64,000 nucleotides of DNA from Karstenula rhodostoma CBS 690.94. Taxonomy: Eukaryota; Ascomycota; Dothideomycetes; Pleosporales; Didymosphaeriaceae. Under the pieces are notes generated by a model. The model was not told the DNA's origin, did not search any database, and saw nothing but the letters and a program-made list of their open reading frames with translations. Every line of letters starts with the position of its first letter. Position 1 is the stretch's first letter. This document shows, piece by piece, positions 17,696 through 28,489 of this stretch. The position numbers and the translations under genes were made by a program. The stretch lies in the NCBI GenBank assembly GCA_010093485.1, contig MU001494.1, positions 1,395,937 to 1,459,936 on the forward strand. Direction: 5' to 3'.

Positions 17696-18186
17696 TCAAT
17701 TCCTACTCGTGATCTGAATGATCTGTGAAAGTAGGCCCAGAATGCTGTCCCTCTCTACAACACCCAGTTTGATCCCGAAGTGCTCCTCAATCGCCTTCAC
17801 TCTCTCCTCTTCGCTCTCGAACTTTATCTCTCCTTCCTTGTTTCCATGTATTCTCCACCTGACGTCGGTGCCCAGGACGACGTTTCCTATTATGCTCCCA
17901 TCTTGGCCAAGCAACTTCTTCTCCATGAAGACAATCTGCAATGATGTTGTCGAACAACTGTTCTGGGTGGATAGATATCTGGCGGTGTGGCGAATAATGC
18001 AGAGACAGGTTTTTCGAAAGGTATCTCAGCAAGATGCAGTTTTTGGAGCAAAGCTAGGTATTCCAGGGCATGCTCAGGGTCCAAGCGTGAAACATGGTAC
18101 TTGGGCTGTTCCTCTGGCAACTTGAGACGGTCAAAGTAGTTTGCAATCTGGGCTGGCGTGTAGACGGGGCGCTGTGGGGCCGACAT
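17696..18186 (-). pseudogene. Arylamine N-acetyltransferase remnant, internally deleted
   Basis: The start (18184..18186) opens an N-terminus typical of the NAT family (YTPAQIANYFDRL...YLALLQKLHLAEIPFE). At a run of five A (18010..18014) the frame shifts by one, after which the neighbouring frame reads the conserved NLSLHYS...HPEQLFDNI. Near 17940 the sequence then jumps directly to the family's C-terminal strand region (QIVFMEKKLLG...EERVKAIEEHFGI). The intervening half, which in intact enzymes carries the catalytic Cys (GGYC motif) and the His/Asp partners, is absent. Intact relatives are about twice as long, so this copy cannot acetylate arylamines. A CAG just before the junction could be an intron acceptor, but no donor rescues the missing core. 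It lies tail-to-tail with the complex I gene. Confidence 0.82.
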
Positions 18187-18650
18187 GCTGCGAAGCGTTG
18201 TTCAGGACACTGTGAGACGAAAGCGTTATACGGGCAACATGTGCAGCAGGGTCCAGTTTGCTATCCGACTGCGAACATACGCGACGTGGAAGCACCTGGG
18301 ATCCGCCCGTGGGGCACATGTATGTATGCGGCTGATCAGGGCGTCCGGGTGCGGGATGGATGGCCACGGTCCACCCGCGCGGTAAGGCAAGTTACCCCTG
18401 GCGGAACAAAGTAGGTGGTGACGGCGGCTTCGACATGCGCCTACTAGCCGCCATGCAATCTCCACTCGCGCATTCTCCTGACCAGTCCGCCATGCAGTGC
18501 AGGTACTCGTAGTCCGTGAAAGCTGGCCTCCGCCTGCAGACCCGTGCCAGCCTGCTTCCTACCTACTTCCTGCTCCTGCGCGCCCGTCCCCCCCACAGCC
18601 TCACCCTCGCCAGTGCACAACGCCGTGTCTCGGGCGCAGGCGCATACACC
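18187..18650. other. Intergenic / 5' region of the Uds1-domain gene
   Basis: Pyrimidine-rich upstream DNA. The downstream frame stays open for 45 codons before the chosen start, so an earlier start at 18516 is possible but reads as low-complexity leader. Confidence 0.5.
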
Positions 18651-21600
18651 ATGGCCAACGATGGGCTGCGCACCCAGTACCCCTACGGCGGCCTCAGCCC
18701 GCGCCCCATGTACGACTTTCCGTCCCCGACGTCAAACTATCCCTCTGGCATCCCCGCGACCTCGCCGAGCTTCTTCCCCATGGCCTACAGCATCAGCCCG
18801 CGCTTTGGCGGCAGTGCCTTCATTCCGCCCGCCGATGTCTTTGTGGATCCCCGCAACGGCGCCACCGCCGACAATGGGCCCTACACCCCGCGCGCCTTCA
18901 AGAACCGCGGCTCTGGTGCCCTCGGCAGCGACCCCGTCGCAATGCACCTGCTGGTCGAGACGGCCATGATCGACAGCCAGAACTTCGACATCCTGTCGGT
19001 CGAGGATGTGGATGCGCTGAAGCAGGAACAAAAGGGCCTGGATGGGCGACTGGGCACCGTGAGGAAGCGCCTCGAGTCCGAGACCAAGATTCGAGACGCC
19101 GCGCGGTCACTGACGCGCCTCAACTCGCGCGAGGAGAAAGGGCATCGCAGGGGGCTCAGCAGCAGGAGCAGCACTCCGGTCAAGGACACTTCGACCAGAG
19201 GGTTGGATGAGCTCGATGCTAGCAACAAAAAGGTGGAGGATCTTACGCGCGAGCTGCTGGAGGTCGAGTCGCGTATGCGCCTCATCGACATGCAGCTGCT
19301 GATGCACACGGCCGCCGTGTTGCAGCTGACCCACAACGGGCCGAGAAAGCGAAAACAAAACGCGGACATGGCCAATGGCGAAGATCGACGGCCAGACAGT
19401 CCCGCCAGTATATACACGTATGAGAACGAGAGAGAATTCGGCGGAAGAGAGGACGGCTTCGACGAGCGGAGCCTCTACCGGTCACCAGAGAACCTGGACA
19501 GCTTGATGAACGCACTACAAAACGGCACGCACCACCGCTCACATTCGGCAGACCAGCAAAACCAGTCGCTAAGCATTGTGAGCAAGCGTCTTGAGGAGCT
19601 CAATGACCGGGTGAGAGAGCTCGTCATAAATGCAAACCCGGAACGGAATGAGAGGTATTCTCGCCCTCCGCAATCTGGAGCTACGCCGGACGCCTCTGCA
19701 CTCGAACGCCAACTGGACTTCTTAGACCAAGGCCTTCGCGACATTAGCGCCGACCAGACGGCACTAAAGACTGCCACGGGTTCCAATCAAGCGGTGGAAG
19801 AGCGGTTGCAGGGGATCAACATCCAAATGTACGCCATGCTAAACACATCGGATTCCAATGTACCACCACCAGCTGCAGTTAGCGGTAGCGGCCTACAAGA
19901 GCAGTTAGATTACCTGGAAGACTCTTTCTACAGTATCGAGCGGCTGCAGTATGCTCTGAACGACCAACTTGACGATTTGCGAGCGGATGCGGCCACCAAG
20001 GAAGGCGTCGAACAGTACGAGTCCACCTTGACGAGGCTTTGGCAGATGATACAAAAGGCCGAGGAGGAAGCACGTGAACGCAAACGCGAACGACGCAGAC
20101 TGCTTGCGGAAGACCCGGACAACACGGAAGAGCTGTCTCCTGACGAGAGCGACATGGGTGAAGAGACGTTCTCTCTGATTGCGTTCGATTCAAAGATACA
20201 GACAATCTTCCGCCGGGCCATGTCACTCAAGGACAAGCAGTCCATCTTGGTCAGGCAGATCAAGCAACAGCGCGAACTGAACAGCAAGTCAGATGCACAA
20301 AGGGAAGAGCAGGTTAACAGGCTTAACGAGCAAGTGCTTAGTGCGCGCTCGGTCAAGAACACTATGGAGGCCGAGCTCGAGCGAGCAATGAGCCAGCTGT
20401 CATCTTTCAATGAAGCGAAGGTTCAAGATGACAGTCGAGCGCTCCATGACGCGGAAGAGCGGAACGCTGCGCTGGAGACCCAGATTCGAGAGATTCGAGA
20501 GCGAAGCACTGCATTTGAAGACCAAGTTCGCAACGCGGAAGAGCGGAGCACAGCGTACGAAGCCCAGATCCGAGATGCACAGGAGCGCAGCCTGGGCTAC
20601 GAGGAACAACTCCGAGATGCAGAGGAGCGGAGCACAGCGTACGAAGCACAAATACGAGACGCACAAGAGCGCAGCCTGGGCTACGAAGCACAAATACGAG
20701 ATGTACAGGAGCGCAGCCTAGGCTACGAAGCACAAATCCGCGAAGCGCAAGAACGTACACTCGCTCTCGAAGAACAGCTCAAACAAGCCCAGGAGCAATC
20801 ACGCGTCGAGGCCACAACGATACAAGCTGAATTGGCTCAATCCACCTCCAAAATCGAGGAAGCATCTACAGCCCTCGTCGCGGCCAGTGCGCAGAAGGAA
20901 GCGGCAGAAACTCGCGCCACAGAAGCCGCTGCCGCGCTCTCAGCCAAGGAAGAAGAGCTGCGCGACCTCGAAGGGGAAGTCGTCCGCCTCACCACAGAAC
21001 TCACATTCGCCAAAGCCGAGCTCGACGGCGCGTACGGCACCCGCGCAGAACGCGCCGCCGCATCTGGCAGCAGCACTAAAAGAGAACTCGACGGGCTCAC
21101 CGCCAAGAACGCTGCTCTCCTCGCCGAGATTATGGCCCTTCAGAAGCTCTCGGAAGTAGCATCGCAGTCGGAACAGGAAGCTCGCGACAACGAGCGCAAT
21201 GTCAAGGCCGAGCTCGCCGCCATGGCGGCCGAGTACGAGGACCTCACGCGCGATGCGATTCAGAACGAGAAGGACCGCGATTCGCTCGAGGCCATCATCG
21301 ACAAGCTCAGGGACGAGAAGGAGGCGCTCGAGCTCGAGCTGAGCGATGAACGGGTCAAGTGGTTGGGCATCCGGAGCCCGAGCGTGGCTGGGGGCGCGAC
21401 TATGGCTCCGGATCAGGGCGCAACGAGCATCAGGATGCTGAGGGAGGACTTCAGGAAGATGATGAGAGACCGCACGGCTGAGGCGCTGAGGGCTTTGAGA
21501 GTAAGTTTGGCCATCATATCATGACGTTTCAAGATAGAGGAGCTAACCCACGACACAGTCTGAGCAAGAAGAACGGCGCAAGCTCGAGGCCACGATACGG

Positions 21601-21675
21601 CAGCTACGCAAAGAGTCATCACTGCCGAAATCGAATCTGTCGAAATCACTCACCCCGGCTTCGGCCTCTGGATAG
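18651..21675 (+). CDS. Large coiled-coil protein with Uds1 (up-regulated during septation) domain
   Basis: Two exons, 18651..21500 and 21559..21675 (2967 bases, 988 residues); the 58-base intron joins ALR to SEQEERRKLEATIRQLRKE. Residues 1-90 are Pro/Ser-rich. The segment from about residue 93 (DPVAMHLLVETAMIDSQNFD) to about 225 matches the Uds1 domain as I know it. The rest is nearly all predicted coiled coil by eye, rich in Glu/Arg/Ala, with about eight 14-residue repeats at residues 600-713. The C-terminal tail is Ser/Lys-rich. The family name comes from induction during septation in fission yeast; molecular function is not established, and a structural role at septa or cytoskeleton is inference. 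The start was chosen at ANDGLRTQYPYGG because upstream codons do not look coding. Confidence 0.85.
20450..20800 (+). repeat. 42-base coding repeats in coiled coil
   Basis: About eight to nine imperfect 14-residue units of the pattern (I/L/V)RDAxERSxxYExQ, some neighbouring copies nearly identical at DNA level. Fourteen residues is two heptads, so expansion keeps the coiled-coil register. Confidence 0.85.
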
Positions 21676-22079
21676 ACGAAAAGAAAACCAAAAAAACGAT
21701 TGTAACGACTACTACTACGACTTTTGCATTTTGCGCAGAGAAGCGGCGTCTGTATGATGCTTGTGCCGATACATACATGTCGGTTGTACTATATAATACC
21801 CCCCTGGTGGCAGATAATGTTTGGTTCTTGTGGAACGAGATGCTGGTGCAACATTGCAGAGATTGGTGGATATGCATGCATGGATAGAAATGTAGATAGA
21901 TGTAGCGACTTCGCCTGTATGGTGGTGTTGAAAGGATAATTCAATGAGCGCGAACGCGTGTGTGGAGATCAACCTCTGCGTGGGCGATTGATCCTGATGA
22001 AGTACCCCGAGTGAACTCAACGCAGCATGAACGGACGTCTTTCGGTCACCGTGAAGCATGGTCTCGACTATCCGATCAT
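21676..22079. other. Intergenic, convergent 3' ends
   Basis: Terminator region shared by the Uds1-domain gene (plus) and the alpha-galactosidase gene (minus). AT-richer, with repeated ATGCATGGATAGAAATGTAGATAGATG-like tracts near 21873-21905. No gene seen. Confidence 0.5.
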
Positions 22080-23744
22080 CTAGTTCGCCAACTTCACACC
22101 CCCAGGCAGAGCAACAACCTGGCTGTCCAGCGCTGTCCCGCACTTCTTCACACCCACGCTCCCACGATTGTCCTCGGTCAGGCAGAGTCCCTTGGCTTCG
22201 CTCACCAAATTCCCGCTGATACCGTAGCTCCACTTCTGCGCTTTCTGCTTGGCGTCGCACCGCTCCAGACCCACATCGCTTCCATGCACAGCAAGACACC
22301 TCTTGCTATATGCCAGCGAGCTTACGAGACCCTGCGACGAGACCTGCCAGACGTGCTTGTCGTCGCCCTCGCACGCCGAGAAGATGACGTCCCAGTCCCG
22401 AGCACCACGACGAGCGGTGAGACAATTTAGCGAAAACGTGTTGAAGATCTGCCCCGTGGGCGTGACCTTGAGCGGCTTCTTGGGAGAGGCGGCAGAAACG
22501 CGGTAGATGGCCGTTTGATGCTTCGCCAGCTTGGTGCGGACCTCGCCGCGTACGGTGGTCGTCTTGCCCGTCCAGAGATCCTTGGCGCGGTACGGCTGCT
22601 CTGGATCGATGCCCAGGCGGTCGAGCGACACGGTGGCCGTGTGCGTCCTGTTGTCGTGGTTCAGGATCGTGAGGAGGCGATCGCCGTTGGCAAGGTTCTT
22701 GGTCAGGACGTCGATGGCGGCGTCCTCGTTCTGTGAGACGAGGGTGGCTTGTTCGCAGAGGGCGTCTTGGTCTACGGCTATGATGTCCTTGTTGGTCAGG
22801 TAGGCGACCTCGTCCTTTGTCAGGTCCGGAATCCAGGCGGAGAGGATGAGCGGCGCGGAGAAGGAGCTCCACAGCGCGAAGTGCGTTTTCTTCTCGTCAA
22901 GGCTGAGATCTGGCCAGTCGACGATGAGGAAGTCGGGGTCGTTGAAGAAGCCGCAGGACTGGTACCGCGACAGGCGCACCTCCATAATGTAGTTGTTCAT
23001 TATGGCTTCCCAGTGGCCGCCGGGCTCGAAGGTGTTGGTTGGGTTGTTGCCGTAGACTTTGATGTCGTCCGAGTGCCGGGCGAGCTCCCCCGTTGAGCGT
23101 ATGTAATCCATCGTGCGGTACCAGTCGGTGTTGTTCTGGTCGAGATGAAAGTTGGGACTGAAGTACGCGGGCGCGGACTGGCTGAAGGTGAGCGGTTTCT
23201 TGAGCTTGGTCGTCAGGATGTTGTGCCAGAGCTTGTATCGGTACTCGAATTCCTCGTAGTAAGTGCGGCCCTGCTGGAGGTCCATGTGGCATCCGTCCAC
23301 CTTAACGTAATCTACGCCCCAGCGCTCGAACGTCTTTGCGTCGATTTCCTCATAGTCTTGCGAGCCGGGATACCATCCGCATGTCATGTTCCCCGCGTTG
23401 GTGTAGATGCCCAGACGGAACCCGCGGTCATGAAGGTAGTCTCCGAGCCAGGGCATGCCGTGGGGAAAGAGAGTGGAGTTCCATTCAAGTTCTCGTTTGG
23501 CGTTACGGCCAGTTTGGACGTGCCAGCAGTCGTCGAGGTTGATGTGGTTGTAGCCGGCGATGAGAAGACCCTTCTCGACCATTGCGTCGGCGGTTTGTGT
23601 GAACAGCGTCTCGTTCAGATTGCACATGAAGCGTGCCCAGTTGTTGAAGCCCATCGACGGTCGTGGGGAGATCTTGGGATCCTGAACAGAGGCGGATACT
23701 GTCGATGCCATCGCGGCGAAGAGGAGGTAGACTGTTGAAGACAT
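22080..23744 (-). CDS. Secreted alpha-galactosidase GH27 with ricin-type lectin tail
   Basis: Single exon, 554 residues from the Met at 23744, which opens a signal peptide (SSTVYLLFAAMASTVSAS). The GH27 barrel begins at PRPSMGFNNWARFMCN and contains HINLDDCW, the nucleophile Asp150 in DYVKVDGC and the acid/base Asp269 in FFNDPDF. After a beta-sandwich there is a lectin-like module (about residues 430-550) with two QxW-type strands (HVWQVSS, QKWSYG), like CBM13 tails on some fungal alpha-galactosidases. The enzyme removes terminal alpha-galactose from galactomannan or raffinose-type sugars. The frame stays open upstream: an alternative start at 23942, in good context (A at -3), would add a basic patch and a hydrophobic segment (GVFRYGLALFVMLSCGFLFG). 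I prefer the shorter form because its signal peptide is canonical. Confidence 0.93.
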   Translation of the reverse strand: MSSTVYLLFAAMASTVSASVQDPKISPRPSMGFNNWARFMCNLNETLFTQTADAMVEKGLLIAGYNHINLDDCWHVQTGRNAKRELEWNSTLFPHGMPWLGDYLHDRGFRLGIYTNAGNMTCGWYPGSQDYEEIDAKTFERWGVDYVKVDGCHMDLQQGRTYYEEFEYRYKLWHNILTTKLKKPLTFSQSAPAYFSPNFHLDQNNTDWYRTMDYIRSTGELARHSDDIKVYGNNPTNTFEPGGHWEAIMNNYIMEVRLSRYQSCGFFNDPDFLIVDWPDLSLDEKKTHFALWSSFSAPLILSAWIPDLTKDEVAYLTNKDIIAVDQDALCEQATLVSQNEDAAIDVLTKNLANGDRLLTILNHDNRTHTATVSLDRLGIDPEQPYRAKDLWTGKTTTVRGEVRTKLAKHQTAIYRVSAASPKKPLKVTPTGQIFNTFSLNCLTARRGARDWDVIFSACEGDDKHVWQVSSQGLVSSLAYSKRCLAVHGSDVGLERCDAKQKAQKWSYGISGNLVSEAKGLCLTEDNRGSVGVKKCGTALDSQVVALPGGVKLAN

Positions 23745-24628
23745 AGCGGTAACAGTAAAGAGGGAAAAGACCTCGCCAAAGTGATCACGTATACCGATAG
23801 GATCTGAGTCGAGTTCAGTGCTCTCAAGACGATGCGATTGAGGTGGTGAAAAATGACTTCTACCAAAGAGAAAGCCACACGACAACATTACGAACAGGGC
23901 CAAACCATATCTAAATACCCCCCACCCTCGCATCGTCACCATGCTTCTTCTCTGCAGCGATCTCCCCACACCGTCTGTCAACACTGGATGCTGACTTTAA
24001 CCGACGCTAAGCAGTTCCCAAGCTAGGGCGCTACTCCGAGTATGATGGAGCACTGAGGATGTACTCAGGATCCATTGTAACTTCGCGCTCTATGATGCAC
24101 GTCGACTGTAACCGCAATATCAGCATCGTACTGTTGTGCACGTACATATGCATCTGCAGGGTTCAGAACCAGGTGGATTTGATATTAGTGGCCGTGTGGG
24201 TACGTATTCGGCTCGCGCCCCTGCTGAGTGTGCGTTTCCGATTTTACACAATAACCGCAGGCTGGGTATGGTAGCATTGAGACTTCGAGTATTGCGCCTA
24301 AGAGGATGCAGAGGCGCGAGCTTGTCTGCTCTTCATCCAGGCGTAGGGAGCAATAAACCTGGATCTGCTAACTGTCTGACTGATAGATTCCACAGAGATA
24401 TAAGAGCACGGAGCGTGAAGCGTGAATGGCAAGGGTCGCGGAAGGTTCGTCGATTTGGGGCCGTGCGGGCCGTGTGACGTGAAGTGGCGTGCCACCCCGC
24501 CTGTTGGACCTGCAGATCAACACTTGACCCCACCCGAGTCACAAAGATCTTCAACTTCAAAGCGCGACCACCACGGCTCTTGATCGCCCATTCCTACAAA
24601 GCAGCTGATTATCACATTACAGCACAAC
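23745..24628. promoter_or_regulatory. Divergent promoter region, alpha-galactosidase / CCDC124 family gene
   Basis: About 880 bases separating two start codons on opposite strands. The part from 23745 to 23942 could be N-terminal coding sequence of the galactosidase. Otherwise no gene, repeat or RNA is evident. Confidence 0.5.
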
Positions 24629-25314
24629 ATGGCCCCCAAGAAGAGTGGAGGAGAGGGCTCCAAGAAGGCCCAAGGCCAGGCGCGCAAGGCAGATGCGGCG
24701 GCGAGCAAGCAAGCCCAGAAGGAGTCAGAGGCAGCGGCAGCAGAGGCCAAAAAGTGGGATACAGGATCCAAGTCCAGCTCCAAGGCGTAAGAAGCTTCGC
24801 ATCACCTCTCTATCCACTGCTTACTCGTGCCAGTGAGGCCGCCACTGCGAAGAAGGAAGAAGCCGCCCGCAAGAAGGCCGAGAAGGATGCCCTGCTGAAA
24901 GAGGAGGAAGCCTCACTTCCTTCGAAGCCCAAGGGAGCCGGTGCCAAAAAGGCCGAGAAGAAGACACGCGGTATCGATTCCGCTCTGGGCTCGCTCAGCG
25001 CCACAGGTATCGACAACGCCCTGGATGCGCTCAGTCTCACTGCCCAAGACAGCGATAAGGTCGACCGACACCCCGAGAGGAGGTACAAAGCTGCCTATGC
25101 GGCATACGAAGAGCGGAGACTGGAGGAGATGAAGGACGAGAAGGGCCTGAGGCGAAACCAGAAGGTCGACCAGATCAGGAAAGAGTTTGATAAGCACCCC
25201 GACAACCCGAAGAACCAAGCGCAACTTGCTTTCAACGCGACAAAGGAAGAAATTGCGGAATTCAAGGAGTCAGAGCGGATCAAGAAGGAGCAGAGATTGG
25301 GAGGTGCGTCTTGA
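24629..25314 (+). CDS. CCDC124: CCDC124 / Lso2 family protein (ribosome-associated)
   Basis: Two exons, 24629..24786 and 24834..25314 (639 bases, 212 residues), with a 47-base intron that splits an Ala codon. Residues 1-110 are Lys/Ala/Glu-rich coiled coil starting MAPKKSGGEGSKK. The second half holds the family core, including GIDNALDALS, HPERRYKAAYAAYEE and the ending motif NPKNQAQLAFNATKEEIAEFK. Known family role: Lso2 in yeast and CCDC124 in animals bind the ribosome at the tRNA/mRNA path and preserve idle 80S ribosomes for restart after starvation. The length is that of the CCDC124 form rather than the short yeast Lso2. Confidence 0.9.
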
Positions 25315-26466
25315 AAGGCGTCATGACTTGGTTTCTGGGCTTAGCGACGTGCTTGGTGTTTACGGATAGACTTGGTATAGACGCGTAACGCGTATAGGGC
25401 AGCGGTTCTGAACCCGACTGCATGGCATCTTGAAATGGATTGAACGCGACTGCATCGCATCTTGAAATGGATTGAACGCTTTTGGTGTCCTGACATTGTC
25501 CGGTGGTTGCACGAAAGCGGCAGTGCACATGATCCGTAAGGCTGCATTCCCAAAGGGTCCGAATACGAGCACGACCCCGATGCTGTCTCACAGCGCACGT
25601 CAGCCAATCGCTGGGGGTACTTGATCGCAGGGCAGATGTCGGCTTTGCAGCGAAGTGCGTGCGATGTGTCCCGGGCAAACTGCGATGGTACCAAGGTGAA
25701 ATTGACAGCTCCACTTTGAGGTCTAGACAATTTTCACCGTTTCTCACCCACGTCGCCTCCACGCTCCTCCCCCTTTGTGGCTGTGCTCGTGGGGCAATCT
25801 CGCAATCCCCCCGAACTGACCCCCAAGTTGCGAGTTATGTCAGGCCGCCCTCCGCTCATCATCCTCAGTCCGGTGCCAGGGCCTGGGCAGGACCAAGTCC
25901 AGAACCAGCAAACGGTGAAAGGGAACGCTGCATACGTAAGTAACCAACGCTGGCGGCTCCGCAGACGCGCGTAGATGGTGTTTCGCGAAACGAAAGACCA
26001 ACTCTAACGCTGCCTTTGGTTGCGATTTGCGAATGGAGGCGCTGCGAGTCGGCGGCGCGCTTCCGTGCTCGGCCGCACAAGATTGGGGGAAACGCTGTCG
26101 TCGAAGTGAAGGACTCCGGCGGACAATTGGCGAGGCTTGGGACGAGGGCCGCTGCCTGAAACGGGCGTGGCACTTGCCTGATTGGCGGAGCGTCACTCTA
26201 CACTAGCGTATTCTGGTGTTTTGAAACCGCGCTTGCCCTGCTCGGGAAGGCTTCCTTAGGGGAAAGGGCCCTTGTAGCGCCACGCCGACCCAGTGAATGC
26301 TCGAGCCCATGCTCGCGGGCGTCGCCTGCTACCTTTAATTGATTGCGCCCTCCGCATTCAACGGCGGCCGCTTGCCTCTTCACCGACACGTTCTTTTGCT
26401 TCCACGAAGCTCCACATTCTTTACTTTACTTTGCTTTCTGCTTTCTTTCCCTTTCCAGCATCAACC
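25315..26466. other. Intergenic, with one short tandem duplication
   Basis: Promoter side of the GH76 gene, ending in a CT-rich leader (TTTGCTTTCTGCTTTCTTTC near 26430) just before the start codon. Apart from the 32-base duplication at 25415 nothing else is recognisable. Confidence 0.5.
25415..25478. repeat. 32-base tandem duplication
   Basis: Two adjacent copies (25415..25446, 25447..25478), each starting CGACTGCAT and ending GATTGAACG, differing at one base. It lies about 100 bases downstream of the CCDC124 family stop codon. Confidence 0.9.
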
Positions 26467-28489
26467 ATGCGATCCTTTTCTTCCATCGGAGCTGCGCTCC
26501 TTCCCTTGGCTACTGCGGTAGCCGCCGTCGAGCTCAAGGTAAACGACGAGGCCTCGCTCAAGGCCGCCATCTCACAGTATGCCAATGGCTTGATGTCATA
26601 CTACTCGGCAAATGCCTCAGGCCTCCCCGCAGAAGAGGTTGGCTACATTCCCAAGCCTCACTACTGGTGGGAGTCTGGTGCTATGTGGGGAGCTATGGTC
26701 GAGTACACAAATGTTGTTGGAGACGAGTCGTACGTCAAGACGATCCAGCAGGGTCTGACTGCCAACTACGGCCCGGAGAAGAACTTCATCCTAGACTACA
26801 AGCGCGATCAAACGGTATAGATAATACTGGACTCTTTCGAAATGTTCGTCTAACGTATCGCAGGGCAACGATGACCAAGCCTTCTGGTGTCTTGCGACCA
26901 TGTCAGCAGCAGAATATGGCTTCCCCGAGCCCGAGGACGCGCCGGCATCCTACCTCGAAGTCAGCAAGAACTGCTTCAACAACATTGTATCTCGCTGGGA
27001 CGAATCATCATGTGGTGGAGGGTTGAAGTGGCAAATCTACCCGGAGAACGACTACGGCTACAACTACAAGAACTCCATCAGCAACGGCGCCACCTTCGCC
27101 CTCGGTGCCCGTCTTGCTCGCTTCACTGGCAACCAGACCTACGCAGACTGGGCCGAGAAGATCTACGATTGGGAGAAGACGGTTGGATTGATTGGCGAAA
27201 ACTTCGAGGTCTTCGATGGAACCGATGACAAGACAAACTGCAACGAGGTTGCCGACAAGACGGAGTGGACCTACAACAACGCCATGATGATCCACGGTTC
27301 TGCCTTCATGGCTTCCTACACCAAGGACGACAAGTGGACGCAGCGCACCGAGGGCTTCCTGAGCCGCGCCGCCATCTTCTTCGAGAACCCCAAGCAGGTC
27401 AAGGACGTCATGTACGAGGTTTGCGAGCACAGCGCTGGCGGCAAGAACTGCAACCTTGACCAACAGTCGTTCAAGGCATACCTGGGACGTTGGATGGCCA
27501 AGACCGCGCTCCTTGTGCCTTCGACCAAGGACCAGATCACCAAGTACCTCACCACGTCTGCGTCTGCCGCGGCCAAGTCTTGCACTGGCGAAAGCGGCGC
27601 CTGTGGTTCTCGGTGGTACCAGGAGTTTGACGGAGAGACCGGTGTTGGCCAGCAGATGTCCGCACTGGAAGTCACCCAGGCCTGCCTTCTGATCCAGCAA
27701 GGCACGCTTCCCAACACTGGCGCAGAGCCCTCGGAGCCTGAGCCCAAGCCCTCCTCGTCTGCAGCTCCGAAGTCTAGTTCTACTGCCGCCCCTGAGTCTA
27801 GCTATGTGCCCAAGTCTAGCGAGGCTCCCAAGTCTAGCGAAGCTCCCAAGTCTAGCGAGGCTCCCAAGTCTAGCGAAGCTCCCAAGTTTACCGAGGCTCC
27901 CAAGTCTTCCGAAGCTCCCAAGTCTACCGAAGCTCCCAAGTCTAGCGATGCACCCAAGTCCGAGGATGCCCCGGAATCCAGCAAGGCTCCCAAGTCGAGC
28001 GAAGCCATCCCGCCGGCCAGCGAGGCTTCAGCTGGATATCCCACTGGTGCCCCGGTCGCAAACGCGACCTCCAGCCAGTCCGACACCGCCAGCGTTCCCA
28101 CCGACATCCCTCAGCTGTCCTACTCAGGCGGTGTGTACGCTCCCATTGAGACGCCAGCTCCAACGAGCACACCCACAAGCAAGCCGGGCGGTCAGTTCGG
28201 TGAGGTCCAAAACTCCACGGCAAAGGCCTGCACCTGCACTGGAAAGAAAACGACCACCATCTACGTAAACCCGCCTACCGAGGCCACGCCACCTGCAGCC
28301 CCTCCGGCCCCTCCGGCGTCGAACTCGACTCCCACGGTGATCCCAACCAGTGCCCTTCCCCCCTCGCCGCCGCCGCCTGCCAACAGCAGCGGCGTCGAGA
28401 TGTTCCCCGGCGCTGCATCCAACGTCAAGATGGGCGTGAGCACCATGTTTGCTGCGGCTGGCCTTGCGGTCCTGGCTGCGCTCTTGTAA
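26467..28489 (+). CDS. DFG5: GPI-anchored GH76 mannan endo-1,6-alpha-mannosidase (Dfg5/Dcw1 family)
   Basis: Two exons, 26467..26814 and 26864..28489 (1974 bases, 657 residues). A signal peptide (about 1-20) is followed by the GH76 alpha/alpha barrel (about 22-420) with YWWESGAMWG and the catalytic pair Asp119-Asp120 in GNDDQAFW, which straddles the intron. Conserved SCGGGLKWQI and EWTYNNAM segments are present. From about residue 425 the protein is a Ser/Thr/Pro/Ala stalk containing ten or so KSSEAP repeats. It ends in a small-residue patch and a hydrophobic tail (FAAAGLAVLAALL), the usual GPI signal. Known family role: Dfg5/Dcw1 are thought to transfer GPI-anchored wall proteins from membrane to beta-glucan. 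The stalk is long for the family and could present the enzyme further into the wall (inference). Confidence 0.94.
27805..27990 (+). repeat. 18-base coding minisatellite (KSSEAP units)
   Basis: About ten units of CCCAAGTCTAGCGA(A/G)GCT type in the stalk of the GH76 protein. The first four are nearly identical; later ones drift (KFTEAP, KSTEAP, KSSDAP). Confidence 0.9.
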
